From Delphinus delphis (lineage: Eukaryota > Chordata > Mammalia > Artiodactyla > Delphinidae): DNA of 64,000 bases. The notes beneath the pieces are model-generated. The model was not told the DNA's origin, did no database searches, and was given only the letters and a program-made list of their open reading frames with translations. Where the stretch lies: NCBI RefSeq assembly GCF_949987515.2, contig NC_082703.1, forward strand, positions 14,594,680-14,658,679, in the 5' to 3' direction. The translations under genes were made by a program, and so were the position numbers. Shown here one piece after another: positions 23,491 to 34,981 of this stretch (positions are counted from its first letter, which is position 1; every line of letters begins with the position of its first letter).

Positions 23491-23640
23491 TTATATGAGA
23501 AGCTTCCCAAACTGGTGCTGGTAGAACAATGTCCCTCACCGAGTCTGCAGTCAACGTGGTTTAGGAAACACATCACAATGTATCTCCTTCTTGGAGATTC
23601 ACAAAAACTCTAATGAGCATAATATACACTTGAGAATTCT

Positions 23641-23922
23641 TTTTTTTAGCATTCAAAGGAGGATGTGCAAGGGTATTTGCACACCCACATACCTTGTACT
23701 TTATTTTTAACTTTTTAATTGAAGTACAGTTGACTTACTATATTGTGTTAATTTCAGGTGTAGAGAAGAGTGATTTTTTTGCAGATTATATTCCATTATA
23801 GGGTATTACAAGCTATTGGGTATAATTACCTGTGCTATACAGTAAATCCTTGTTGCTTATCTATTTTATGTACAGTAGTTTGTATATGTTAATCCCATAC
23901 TTCTCATTTGTCTCCCCCCCTC
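23641..23922 (-). mobile_element. Short L1 insertion with possible 3' transduction
   Basis: Exact flanking repeat cacttgagaattct(t) at 23627-23641 and 23923-23937 (15 bp). The right part (23701-23922) is antisense L1 3' UTR (ttaattgaagtacagttgac, tgtgctatacagtaaatcc). Left of it, 23648-23699 is about 52 bp of non-L1 sequence, then the insertion ends in a T-run (23640-23647). Read on the minus strand: L1 end, its own A-rich tail, extra sequence, then a second poly(A). That is the layout of a 3' transduction. Confidence 0.8.
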
Positions 23923-23997
23923 CACTTGAGAATTCTTGAAATAAAGAAACTTGTTAACTCAGTTTAGCACAGTATTTCGAAAGTATAATTATGTACG

Positions 23998-24631
23998 TGT
24001 ATTAGCTTTCTATTGCTGTGTAGCAAATCACTGCAAGTTTGGGAATTTAAAACCCATTTATTAGCTCACAGTCTGTGGGTCAGAAGTCTGACACGGCATG
24101 ACTAGGTTCTCTGCTTCAAGTTTAACAAGGTTAACATCAACATGTTGCCCAAGCTAAGTTCTCACCTGGAGGCTTTGTGGGGCCAGGGCTGGAGAGGGGA
24201 GGGGAATCCACCACCAAACTTTTTCATTGTTGGCAGAATTCAGTTCTTTGCCTCTTTGCTGTTGCAGAACTGACGTCCCCATCTCCTTGCTGGCTGTGCA
24301 CCGGGAGTTGCTCTCATCTTCTAGAGGTCCCTTTCAGTTTCCTTCCACATGCCGCCTCCCCTCCCCACCCCCTCCCCAGACAGTTCACAGTATAGCGGTT
24401 TGCTTTCTTCTAGGCCAGCCAGAGCACATCTCTCTGTTTTCCCTTCTCTGACTAGGGGCCTCATATGATTAGGTTAGGCCCACCAGGATAATCTGCCCTC
24501 TTAAAGTCAATCAGTTTGGGACTCTGATTACATCTGCAAAACCACTTCACAGCAGTAAGTAAATTAGTATTTGATTGAGTAACTAGAGTCCAGGAATCTT
24601 GAGGATCCATCTTAGAATTCTGCCTGCCACA
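23998..24631. repeat. Solo LTR-like repeat, TG...CA ends
   Basis: Starts tgtattagctttctattgctg and ends cttagaattctgcctgccaca, with ttagctcacagtctgtgggtcag and gttggcagaattcagttctttg inside. This is a familiar old mammalian LTR-like repeat, but I cannot name the family with certainty. No retroviral genes adjoin it, and no clear 4-6 bp target duplication survives. Confidence 0.6.
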
Positions 24632-24774
24632 ATAAGCAACTTTTTTTACACGGAAAATATTTTAGGATACTGCAAAATAATGTTCCACACCTGCCCAGTT
24701 TGGTAAAAACTGGACGGATGCTGTAGAAAGAGCACTCTCAAGACAGTATCAGAAATCAGAGGTGTGGAAACTTG

Positions 24775-25140
24775 GAAATTGGTTAAGAGGCTATTATGGT
24801 TATCAAAATAAGATAAAATGAGCATCTAAACTAAAAGAATTTGGAGATAGGCTCAAGATAACTCAATGAGGAAAGAGAGTAGGAAACTGGAAGCTTTCCA
24901 GTTTTAGCCCCAAACATCAAGTCAACTGTGATGGTATCAAGGATAGTAGAAATTCAAGACAAGGAAGAGATAATGAGTTTGGTTTTGAACATGTTGAGTT
25001 TGAGGTCTGTGGTATATATGGGAAGAGAAAAGTTTGAAACTTTAAGGAAAGATAGGAATTGGTGATACATATTTGGGAGTCATCACAATGGATAAGATGT
25101 CCTAAGTTGGGTGAGTAGAAGGAGAATGGAACAGGACTGG
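24775..25140 (-). repeat. L2 LINE, minus strand, ORF-end portion
   Basis: gaacatgttgagtttgaggtc and ttgggagtcatcacaatgg are antisense of the L2 segment that lies upstream of the parts seen at 23050-23490. Order and orientation are collinear with it. Confidence 0.6.
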
Positions 25141-25908
25141 GGATGGAGTGAACAAACAAGTTCATTAAACTACAAGCGTTAACCTAAAACAATAAAATAG
25201 CCAGTTATTTTACCAGCAAGACAGGTTTCCTTGGGAGCAGCAAAGAATTGCAACGTGCAACTATGGTGAAGCACGTGCAAGTCAGTAAAGCAAAAGAAAG
25301 GAGACTCTTTTATAGAGGAGAAGGGGAAGTTGGGAGGGGCTGTCTAAACAAAAAGCTGATTGGAGGAAACTGGAAGTTTAGCGGCTTTTCAATGTCTGAG
25401 CTGTGAGAGTCTCTCATTGGCTGAGCTGTTACCAGATGAGGAGAGAAACCTTTTTTCCTCCTGCGGGTGGTATTAAAGTAGTGTCACTTCCTGCTAGAAA
25501 TGCAAGGTACATTTTTTCCTGTTGGGATCTATATTGGCACTGTGTATATACATACACGTGTGAGAGCTCTCCCTGCCTTCCAGACTCCATTTTAGTGAAG
25601 TTTCCCTTTATTAATTTTCATACAAGCAATGTCAAGTTAAATCCACAAAATCATTTACTTATTAGGGCAGTAGAATGCTCAGTCAAATTTATATTAATAT
25701 TAGCAAAGTATTTAATAGACTATCCCATGAGACCCTTGCAGATAGATGACAGTAACCCAGGGGCTTTAAGAGCTGCATAAATATCTGTATTCAGCAGTGA
25801 TGACTCATGATTCTTTGTCAAAAGAATTAGTGGAAAAGAGCACTGGTCTCGGAGTCAGGAGAGGATCTGGACTCCTCCATAAAAGTGAGTTCATGTAATA
25901 GATGAAAC
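25141..25908. other. Unique DNA, no gene recognised
   Basis: An open frame of 125 codons (25403-25780, plus) has no domain that I recognise and no CpG or splice context. Otherwise nothing seen. Confidence 0.4.

Positions 25909-25910
<2 letters not shown>

Positions 25911-25950
<40 letters not shown>
25911..25950. repeat. (CA)20 microsatellite
   Basis: Forty uninterrupted bases of CA repeat, which makes it a likely polymorphic marker. Confidence 0.98.
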
Positions 25951-25952
<2 letters not shown>

Positions 25953-27333
25953 TTTTGAATAAATGAAAAAGAAGTTGTATGTCCTTGAACCATTCAACCC
26001 ACCTTCCAGGTCTCTGTTTCTCATCAGTATGAATGTTGCACTAGATATTCTGAAAAATCCATTTATCTCCCAAATTCTAAGGATTATTAACTACAGAGGT
26101 TAGAGTGTCATCTTGCAAAGTACCACACGGTTCTCATCTTTGCTCTGCCCTGTTTAACATTTTTATGTGTGATTTGCGTATGTACATTTTAAGCAGTTAT
26201 GTAGTTGAAATGAATCTGAGAGACAAGGCTAAGTGATATGGAAAAATCAACATTAAATTGTTGGCAGGAATCCGGAAACAAAACCACAAATAATTAGCCA
26301 ATACTTTGACTAAATAAAGATTGCTGTTGGAACTTAGAATTTACTTCTTAAAAAATATAATATCAAAGAGTATATAATATGGTTTTCAGATGAAGCCCTG
26401 CAGTTCTCTTTGGTCACTTCCTGAGCTATGGGGCTGTCATCAGGGGCTGAGCAGTAACATCACCTCGCTCTTCCCTGAGTAAGAAGAGCATTTTCCACCT
26501 GCCGTTGCTCGCCACCCTACATCTTCCACGCTCCAGAATCACTTACTCTCTCATTTCTCTACATGCCCTGCCTGCAAACCAGAATTTTCTTCTATGAATG
26601 ATCTCAACTAGATGTTATTCTAAAATATTTTATTATTTTTAAAATTTTAAAATGATCATGTTAATACAGTGGAGTTATACCTTCCCTCTTAGGGCTGGGA
26701 GGTGGGTTTCCTCTGACCCAACCTACCTCATGCCCCTCAAACACAAGGTCACCTTTTCTGAGATGTTCCTTCCAGCCTGGAGGAGCTGGTCATTTGTGTG
26801 CAAGTTTTTCATTTACCAGCTGGGGACTCTTTACCAACGTGTATCTGCCTATCCATTTATAGGGTGTGTGGGGAAAGGGAAGGAAAGACGCCTCTAAATG
26901 TCCTCTATCATCTCTTTAGCTCTTATTGCTGATGTACACCTGCAGGCAGCTAATCTGCTTTTGCTGAGTCTATTCTCCTAAAGTCAAAGCCCGAAAGCAC
27001 TACTATTTCCTCTTGGTCCAGAGGTGGGTCCTGCCTAGTAAGAAACTTCCCTATCAGAGAAGGAAGATGACTCAAGCCTAGGCCTGTCACTGGAATTAGA
27101 TTTAGAAATGAATGATTGCATTTAAAGGGCTACAAATCTGTTCAATTACCTTGATTTAATCTCTCCTACTGACTTAATACAAATCTTGATCAGAGGAATC
27201 AACCAGGAATACTATGTCATTTGCTAATGAAAAAATTGCATCAAAATAACAAGAAGGTTATGACCCAGCTGAATGCATACAGCTCCCAACACAGCATAGT
27301 AATATGGTCTTATTTATTCCTTTCTACAGACAC
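25951..27333. other. Unique DNA, no gene recognised
   Basis: No gene seen. AT-rich at 26620-26655. Confidence 0.4.
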
Positions 27334-27433
27334 GGAAGGAAGAAAGGAAGGAAGGAGTAAAGGAGGAAAGGAAGGAAGGAAAGAAGGAAGGAAGGAAGGA
27401 AGGGAGGGAGGGAGGAAGGGAAGGAGGAGGGGA
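27334..27433. repeat. GGAA/GGGA purine tract
   Basis: A polypurine tract; 27359-27433 is purine only (75 bases). It is built of GGAA, GAAG and GGGA units. The overlapping open frame is an artefact of the repeat. Confidence 0.95.
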
Positions 27434-28055
27434 TGAAGGGAGAAAGAAAATAAAGAAAAAACTCAGCTCAATTAGAGGATTTCTTAGCCATCGTAACTAT
27501 TGGTTTATGTAGCTAAAATTATGCCTCCCTTAAACCAGACCTTTAATGAAAGTTGACTGCAATGTGATATCCCAGAAGGTTTATGCTCCTTGACTGTCCT
27601 GCATCTATGGCCTGCACACGGATGTTTCCTGGTGGGTCTCTTTATATGTGTGGAGTTTGATCGATGGCCCAAGGAGCATGTTGACTTGACAGTTTCCTTA
27701 CTGAGAAAATGTCAACAGACCATGCCCCTTGGTCCAACACCTACAGACCCTGGACTCAGAGAGGAGCATTTTAAATTTGCAAAGGTGATGTTTAGGAGCT
27801 GGGTTACATGGCTCTGAAGGTAGGACCATGTTTTTAATTTAGTGAAGCAGTCTCTGAGGACACTCTGTTTTCCCGTGAGAAAACACAAGACACTGGGGAG
27901 AGAATGGTCTGAGCATTCTTACCTACAGAGCTTCGGCTTGCTTCCTGAGATGTTAAAACCTAAATGCAAGAATCTTACTGCAAAATTGTACATAACTTCA
28001 GTGGACTCCATATTTTGGATCTCGTAAGTATTAGGTTTCTTCTTCACGCTTAAAT
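27434..28055. other. Unique DNA, no gene recognised
   Basis: Two short open frames (75 and 61 codons) without recognised domains. Confidence 0.4.
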
Positions 28056-28185
28056 ATTTGTTGAGTTCTTTCTACCATGCATAAGGCACTATGCTGTGTG
28101 TTCTGGGGTGAGAAAAATGTATAAGGTACAGGGCTTCATCTCCAAGGGATGTGAGGGAGACAGATCTGAAGTGCAAGGAACGGAA
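28056..28185 (-). repeat. L2 LINE 3' end fragment
   Basis: ataaggcactatgctgtgtg, tataaggtacagggcttc and gggagacagatctg follow the antisense L2 3' end. Confidence 0.5.
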
Positions 28186-29090
28186 CAATATCTGGGGTGA
28201 TTGGTGGTGGGCAGAGATGTGCAATTGGCAAAAGTCATTAGCAAGCCAAAAATTTTAGATTAAAACCGTAACAGGTAGATGCAGCTTTTAAATATTATCT
28301 CAGCATTTGACTGTTATTGTGTTTTCCCAGATCTGGGGGCTGAAGAGAAGATTGAGTAATGAGGTTAATTTAAAAATCCATTCCAGTGTCTGGGTTACAA
28401 GTACGAGTCCAACCAAGTACTGTCAATATCTTGAATCAATAGATACCTTTCATCTCTGTTGGCAAGTAAGTGCTTCAAATGTCATAAACTAAGAGCCAGG
28501 TGATGAGGACTTAAAAGAAGGATCTGACCCTATGGCTAAATCCCTCCAACGATCTGTTTCCACTTCCAGGTCTTCACAGACAGATGGGATAAATGCATTT
28601 TAATATGTCCTTGCTGGAAATCATCTGAACAAAGCGTCTCTGTGAAATTCCTGGAACAGTAAGACCAATAGACTTAAATATTTTACTGCTGTCAGGTTGG
28701 AAGGCTCTTGGAACATTGAATTTAAACAAACACATTAAGTTTAAGCTTTTCAATCTTTTAGCTATTGAGTAAGAACTGACTGATAAGAACATTGAGATGG
28801 AATTGGAAATATATCAAAAGAGCCTTTTAGATTGTCTTTACCATACTTTGATCCATCAACATATTCCCTTATGTTTGGCTCCCAAGGCAACTGATATAAG
28901 TCATCAGAACCCACTTGTGAGTTGTTATCAACTGTATTGAGAGGGCAAGGAACACCGAGATGAGCGGGACTGCTTACGTGGCAATGCTCTCCAATTGTGA
29001 TTTAGGTATTTTCCATGATTGTTCTTAAAACATAAAAAGGATAAAATCATAAATCACAATAATTGAGAGCTGGAAGTAGGGAAGAGTAAG
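28186..29090. other. Unique DNA, no gene recognised
   Basis: Nothing recognised. Confidence 0.4.
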
Positions 29091-29094
29091 AACT

Positions 29095-29215
29095 GATTTT
29101 TACTGATCACATACTATGGGTCGGGCACGAGGCTAGACACATCACATTTTACGTCTCATTTAATCCTCGAAACACTCATAAAGGCTGAGATAGTCTTACT
29201 AACTTATGTGATATA
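29095..29215 (-). repeat. MIR SINE fragment
   Basis: Antisense MIR end: tgatcacatactatggg, tttacgtctcatttaatcctc and a copy of the acactcataaaggctgag segment. Confidence 0.75.
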
Positions 29216-29709
29216 AGCTGAATGTCTTTGTTTTTTCAAATCCCTCAAGTGTTACTTTATGTAAGTTCTGATCACCTGAAAGTCCAACGTGTGCTGATCT
29301 TGAGATGGGAGGGAGGTACTGTATAACTTGGAGATGCCAGTACTGAATGGCTCTACTTAAGAAACGCAGAGAAAAATAGAGAGGAGAAGAGAAAGAAGAG
29401 AAAGAAGAGGCTGCATGAAACAGCGTCCAAGGATGGAGGGAAGGAAGCCAAGAGGCTGGCCATGCAGGAGAGGTGTCAGGAGGGGAAAAAAATGTTTATA
29501 GGATTAAAAAAAATTTTTCTTCTTAAATATTTGCACTATAAACCATTTCCTCCATTTCCACTCTTCCTTCCAAAAAATCCCCTATATTTTAATAAAATCA
29601 ACATTGGATTTGCTTTGTGGAGAAACGTTAAGTCTTCAAAGAGGGCATGGCTGGGAACAGCGGTTGCTGAGGCTAGAGGGGTCTGGAGCAGCAGCTTGTG
29701 AAATCCATG
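29216..29709. other. Unique DNA, purine-rich in part
   Basis: A/G-rich run at 29360-29480. No gene seen. Confidence 0.4.
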
Positions 29710-29810
29710 GAGGTGGGGCAATTGAGACTCCAAGAGTTTGAGTGATGGCCTCGAGACACTACAGCTAGGAAGTGGAACCAGGATTTGGTACCGGGTCTGT
29801 ATCATTACAG
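29710..29810 (-). repeat. MIR SINE fragment
   Basis: Antisense MIR core: actacagctaggaagtgg then aaccaggatttggtaccggg. Confidence 0.65.
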
Positions 29811-29837
29811 AGGCCATTCTTCTTTTGTCAATACTAG

Positions 29838-29978
29838 TAGGGAACCTGTAAGAAATGCAAATTCTCAGGCCCCACTTCAGACCTACTCAATCAAAACTCT
29901 GGGGGTAGGACCCAGCAACCTGTATTTTAACAAGCCGCCCACGTGATTCTGATTCATGCTCAAGTTTGGGAACCACTG
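29838..29978 (-). mobile_element. hAT-Charlie DNA transposon (MER5A-like)
   Basis: gaaatgcaaattctcaggcc, agacctactcaatcaaaac, attttaacaagccgcc and the end tttgggaaccactg match the reverse complement of MER5A. It is a short non-autonomous element with no transposase. Confidence 0.85.
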
Positions 29979-30036
29979 TTCTATAGTACAGACGCTATAC
30001 AATGCTGTCTCCCCCAAAGATTTAGGAAGCATTAAG

Positions 30037-30160
30037 GTCAACCCCATTGTCCTATAAACAGAAAGCTAAGATTCAGAAAAGTGAACTGACATTCCCAAGG
30101 TCAAGTAGTTAGTTTTTTTTTTTTTTAATAGGTAAAACTGGAACTCAGATTTTTGTAGAA
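30037..30160 (-). repeat. MIR SINE fragment with T-run
   Basis: Antisense MIR: ccccattgtcctataaac, aagctaagattcagaaaag, cattcccaaggtcaag, and aaactggaactcagatttt. It is split by a run of T at 30112-30126. Confidence 0.65.
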
Positions 30161-30850
30161 AGTTTTAACCCAATTATTTTTGTCAAGGTCTCCAAAAAAC
30201 TCAATATTACCAAGTCCAATAGGACCTTCTCAATTCCATCTCACCAGACCTCTGGGCAGGGTTTTAAATAATTGATCACTTTTCCTTTCTTGAATCATTT
30301 TGATCTCCTGGCTTTGATGACACCACACTCTTCTGGTTTCCTCTGAGAAGGAGAAAGGCAACCCCTGACATCCGGGAGCTAGCCTGATGCTAATAGTCAG
30401 ACCTTGGTGTTGCTAGGAGCTGGCCCTGCACTCACTGCTGGACTCCCCTTAAACATAAACAGTTTCACAGAAAATCCACCTCAAACAAGGTCACTCTGTG
30501 ACCACCAGGCATCAAAACAAGAAAAGAGTGCTTCACAGTGCTGTGTTAACACAGCCCTATGTGTGAACATGGTCCAAACCACAAAGTACTGAACATCCCA
30601 TATCCTGGCGAATCCAAGGGACTGCTGCTCCTTTGTTAATTACAGCTTTACCCTTGCTCTTGTCTTCCCTTCTTCTCCACAGATTTATTCAGAAATCCAA
30701 TCATAGGATTATTCTCTCTTTCTGACAGCATCCAAGCCAGATCAAAATCACCCCCAAAATCACCTAACACAAGCCCAAATCTTAGATTCTAACGCCCTTG
30801 TACTGAGACACCCATGGATCCCCGTGGCATGTGTTCACCTTTGGTGCAAT
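30161..30850. other. Unique DNA, no gene recognised
   Basis: Nothing recognised. Confidence 0.4.
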
Positions 30851-31019
30851 GAGTAATGAACCCAACTCTGTTCAATTACAGGTGTGTTTCCTGGCGTCTT
30901 CGGCTGGAGGGCATCCACACCGCCTACCTCACCTCTGCTTTCCCCTGTCTCTTTTGATTTATCATCTTCCTCTTCCAAACGTCTGGAGCTTACTTTGGCT
31001 ATATCCTCCCCCCTCCTTT

Positions 31020-31435
31020 TCTTCTCTCTTCACTTCCTCTACAGACAATCTCATCCACAGCATTTATATACTGCTAAATCCCAAATATATATTTATATAT
31101 TTTCCAGCTTTGACCGTTCCCATCAGCTTGGTCTCTTGTACTCACCTGCCTACACTACATAGTCACATGAATAGCTAATAAATGGAACTGCTATTAATTC
31201 AGCTGCTCAGTCCAAAGAGCCTTGGAATCATCCTTGACATTCCTCAATCTCTAACACTCAACATTCAATCCATCCAAGTCCTGTGGGCCCAACCTTTAAA
31301 TATATGTCCTGAATCCAAGCGCTTCTCACAACCCCACCTGCAGCAACCCACCATCCTATCTCCTGCAAGGTTCTGCAGAAGCCTCCTAGTTAGCCTCCCC
31401 CCATGGCTCCCTCTACTGAGGCAGAGACCAGAATC
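31020..31435 (+). repeat. L2 LINE, ORF2 end (first part)
   Basis: caatctcatccacagcattt, tactgctaaatcccaaat, gcttggaatcatccttgac-type words and cctcctagttagcctcccc follow the C-terminal coding end of L2 ORF2. All frames are broken. The element continues after a foreign block, at 31990-32416. Confidence 0.65.
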
Positions 31436-31905
31436 TAATCTCGCTAGTTTAGCAGAAAGGAATTTACTAGGAGCCATTTCAGTAGCTTACAGCAACAGTG
31501 GGAAGGCTGAAGAAACAAACACCAGCTTGACCCCTCATTAAAACTTTGATGATCCACACTGTAGAAGCAGGCCACCAACAGAGCTACTGCCACTACCATA
31601 ATCCCTCAACTGGTAAGGTGACATACCCCAAACTATAGAGCCTTGCCACAAACAGGAAGCCAGCATGATCAGAAGCTGCTTCTTCTGGCAATGATACTTG
31701 CCAGCAGAAAACAGAGGAACCAGCCAACTCATGGCCAAAACCCTACTAAACCTCATGTGAGTGCATCTGATTGGTGGAACCTACATCAACCCCAGAACCC
31801 CAGCTAAACAGGAACCTGGGAGATGTGGGTTTTAGCTTTCTGGTGTCTCCAGGAAGGGAGGCCCTTTAGAAAGAGGTCGGAATGGATATTGAACATCAAA
31901 CCCCA
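31436..31905 (+). repeat. Old unnamed repeat inside an L2
   Basis: ttagcagaaaggaatttac at the start and gaacctgggagatgtgg with gaatggatattgaac at the end also occur in related form at 34600-34960 (start and middle) and 60165-60330 (end). I recognise it as a dispersed mammalian repeat but cannot name it. It interrupts the L2, so it is younger than that. Confidence 0.45.
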
Positions 31906-31989
31906 GGACCTATTATACTTCCCCATTTTCATCCTGTCAAGCAGAAGCCTCATCACGCCACCACCCTGCCGGGTCAGCACCCTCACCAA

Positions 31990-32416
31990 AGGCGTGCCGC
32001 TGTGCTCGGGATAAGATTCCAAGTCCTTACAAGACATGACCTGGCAGCAGGCACTCCTTCCACTCTCTTTCTTGCTCTTTCTGCTGTGGCCCCTCTGGCT
32101 TCTTACGGCTCCTTCAACATGCTAGAATATTTCTGTTCCTGGACCACTTGCTTTTCATTCTGCCCAGAAAGATTTTTCCTCAGATACTCACATTGCTTGC
32201 TGCCCTACTTCACACAGCTCTCTGGCCAAAAGGCCAGCTGGCCTCCCCTGACCACCCTGTTGAAACAGCTCTGCCGCTCAGCCTGCATCACTCCTCTCCC
32301 AGTTCACTCCTGCCCCTTATCACACTTGTGTCACTTTCTATGTCTGTATCCTGCTTTATTTCTTCTGATAGCTCTTAGACTGTTGGGGATTATATTTTTC
32401 TGTTTAGATGTTTATA
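31990..32416 (+). repeat. L2 LINE, 3' part (second part)
   Basis: ttccaagtccttacaagac, tactcacattgcttgctgcc, tcccctgaccaccctgttg and tgctttatttcttctgatag follow the L2 3' region in order. A small DNA transposon then interrupts it. Confidence 0.7.
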
Positions 32417-32631
32417 CAGTTGACCCTTGAACAACACAGGTTTGAACTGTGCGGGTCCGCGGATACTCAAGATTTTTTCACTAAATCCGTACTACAGTAC
32501 TACGTGATGCAAGGTTGGTTAAATCCCTGGATGCGGAACCGCGGATATAGAGGGCATACTGTAAAGTTAGACACGGATTTCCCTCTATTCAGAGGGTCAG
32601 AGCCCCCAACCCCCAGTTCAAGGGTCAACTG
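32417..32631. mobile_element. Tigger/MER44-like DNA transposon, non-autonomous
   Basis: A 215-bp element with perfect 16-bp terminal inverted repeats: cagttgacccttgaac at 32417-32432 and its reverse complement at 32616-32631. A TA duplication flanks it (32415-32416 and 32632-32633), as expected for the Tc1/mariner superfamily. Inner sequence such as gtactacagtactacg agrees. There is no transposase. The exact family name was not checked. Confidence 0.9.
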
Positions 32632-32633
32632 TA

Positions 32634-32765
32634 TACTCTGTCTCACCTCATTAAAATATAAGTTTCACAACTTTGCTTTGTTATACTTAGAACCAGGAAC
32701 AACAGTGTCTGGCACATGGTAGAGGTCAGAGGTCAATGTATATTTGTAAAATAAATGGATTATTC
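32634..32765 (+). repeat. L2 LINE 3' end (third part)
   Basis: ctctgtctcacctcatt, ataagtttcac, cagtgtctggcacatgg and the AT-rich end complete the L2 that the DNA transposon interrupts. Confidence 0.7.
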
Positions 32766-33324
32766 AGTCCATCAAGATAATTCCCAAAGTGTGAACTAAG
32801 AAATGTAGGTATCAGTAATGAAGTAAATGTAGTTCAGGTCCACAGTTCCTTATCCTTAATTCTGAACTCCAAAAACTATTAACTCAAAGTTTGGTAACTT
32901 TTTTTCTTAATAACTCATCTACTTTTTTCATGGAACACCATTTTTACTTGAAAGAACAAATGACAAGAAAACTATGGTTATTTAGCCTTGGGTATTTGGC
33001 AAACATATTTTTTAAGTGGAATGAAGTGGGCCTATAGGTTCAAAGAAAACAACTGGCAGTATTTATTATTAATGATAAAATTTAAACTTTTAAGTGAAAA
33101 TTAGAATTTTGAAGAAGTTATATTCACCATAGTAAGCTTGTCAGCTTTCCAATACTTGACAACTTTTTTGATGAGCTCAGTGGTGATATTAATGAACAGA
33201 ATTTTAAATTTTGTATGATGAAATGTGCTAATATTTGCAAACTCAGCATAACTCAGTAACCCAATATTTGCCAAATGGCCAATGCATCACGTTACAAGAT
33301 GAATGGGTAAAAGATCTATTTAAT
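32766..33324. other. Unique AT-rich DNA
   Basis: No gene seen. Confidence 0.4.
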
Positions 33325-33334
33325 GTGCAAGACA

Positions 33335-33684
33335 CGGCTTCCCTGGTGGCGCAGTGGTTAAGAATCCACCTGCCAATGCAGGGTACATGGGTTCGAGCCC
33401 TGGCCCGGGAAGATCCCACATGCTGTGGAGCAACTAAGCCCGTGAGCCACAACTACTGGTCCTGCGCTCTAGAGCCCAACAATCACAACTACCGAGCCCA
33501 AGTGCTGCAACTGCTGAAGCCCACGGGCCTACAGCCTGTGCTCTGCAACAAGAGAAGCCACCACAATGAGAAGCCCGTGCACTGCAACGAAGAGTAGCCT
33601 CCGCTCGCTGCAACTAGAGAAAGCCCGTGCACAGTGACGAAGACCCAACGCAGCCAAAAATAAATAAATTTATAAAAAAATAAA
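33335..33684 (+). mobile_element. CHR-type SINE, long class
   Basis: About 350 bp, beginning cggcttccctggtggcgc with gggttcgagccctggcc, repeated cacaacta modules, and an A/T-rich tail. Exact 10-bp target duplication gtgcaagaca at 33325-33334 and 33685-33694. Confidence 0.95.
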
Positions 33685-33694
33685 GTGCAAGACA

Positions 33695-34289
33695 GATCTA
33701 GGGATTTTAATGAGTACAAAAATTTCATCGATACGATTTCATATTCCACAGTTTTACTAACCTCTATGAAGCTACTAATTACCAGGTTGTGGTGTAATAT
33801 CAAAGAAAAATGTCCACACTTACCTGAAAAGGCTGTTAAAACACTCCTTTCTTTTCCAACTACGTATCTGTGTGAGGCTGAATTTTTTCATATATTTCAA
33901 TCAAAACAGCATATCACAACCAACTGAATGAAGAAGCAGGTTAGGAATCCAGTTCTCTTTTATTAAGCCAAACATTAAAGAGATTTGCAAAAATGTAAAA
34001 TAATGTCACTCTTTTCACTATTCTTTTTGTATTGGAAGACATAGTTATTTTTCATAATGAATATGGTATATATATATTTAAATATAATGTGTCTTATGGT
34101 TATTTTTAATGAATTAATAAATATTTCTGAACTATCAGTTTTAATTTCTAATACGGTAAATATTGATAGATACATTCCATATAACAAAAGCTCTCTGAAG
34201 TTCTATAATTTTTTAAGAGTATAAAGAGATCCAGAGACCAAAAATATGAAAACTGCTGTTTTAAAGCAGTTTATCAAATTAATACATAA
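33695..34289. other. Unique AT-rich DNA
   Basis: Low GC; no gene seen. A (TA)n-like run lies near 34067-34078. Confidence 0.4.
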
Positions 34290-34590
34290 ATTAAATGCAG
34301 ATGAAATCATAACAATAATGATATATTTTTATGCAACTCAACCAATTAATTCTGAAGTTCATTTGGAAAAGAAAATGTGCATTAATAACCAAGGAAATTT
34401 TGACAAAGTACAACAATGAAAAGGGACATCCCCACTTATAGTAAAACACAATATAAAACTACAGCAATTGTAACTGTATTGTATTGGGTACAGAAGTAGA
34501 TAAGTAGATCAATGGAACAGAAAAATGCAGAAATTGACTCAAAATGTAATTATGGACAGATTTGGGTGAAAAACAATGTTGGATCCTGTT
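34290..34590 (+). repeat. Old L1 ORF2 fragment
   Basis: ttctgaagttcatttgga, aaaactacagcaattgtaac and gatcaatggaacagaaaaatg are degraded L1 ORF2 words. Frame broken. Confidence 0.7.
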
Positions 34591-34965
34591 TTGGTTCTTA
34601 GTTGCAGACAATAAAATCCACTCAAACTGGCTTAAGATAAAAGGAATTTATTAAGGGGTATGTGGTGCTCACAAAATTGTTTTAGTAAATAAAAAGAAAA
34701 AGATTCCAGGCTGAATTTCCAGGAATGACTACCAAAACCGAACCCAGAATTAGAGAGCTAAGGCACCTGATGCATGCACAAGAGAAAGCTGCAGAATTAG
34801 GAGCTGCTGCCACAGCTGCTGCTCCAGAACTACACCCCTTTGCCATCTCAGGAAGCTGCCAAAACAGGAATCCATCTGCCTAATTAGAAGCAGCCACCAT
34901 AGCTGCTGACTCTAGTACTTGACAGCTCTGCCAAGATCCAAGTCTGCCAAATGAATACCCCATGC
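34591..34965 (+). repeat. Old unnamed repeat (same type as 31436-31905)
   Basis: ccactcaaactggcttaag and aaaaggaatttattaag at the start, and gaagcagccaccatagctg near the end, resemble the block at 31436-31905. Family unnamed. Confidence 0.4.
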
Positions 34966-34981
34966 CCTTCCTTTCGCTCTG

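Noticed and set aside
25827..26024. Cysteine-valine repeat frame
   Set aside because: Translation of the (CA)n microsatellite.
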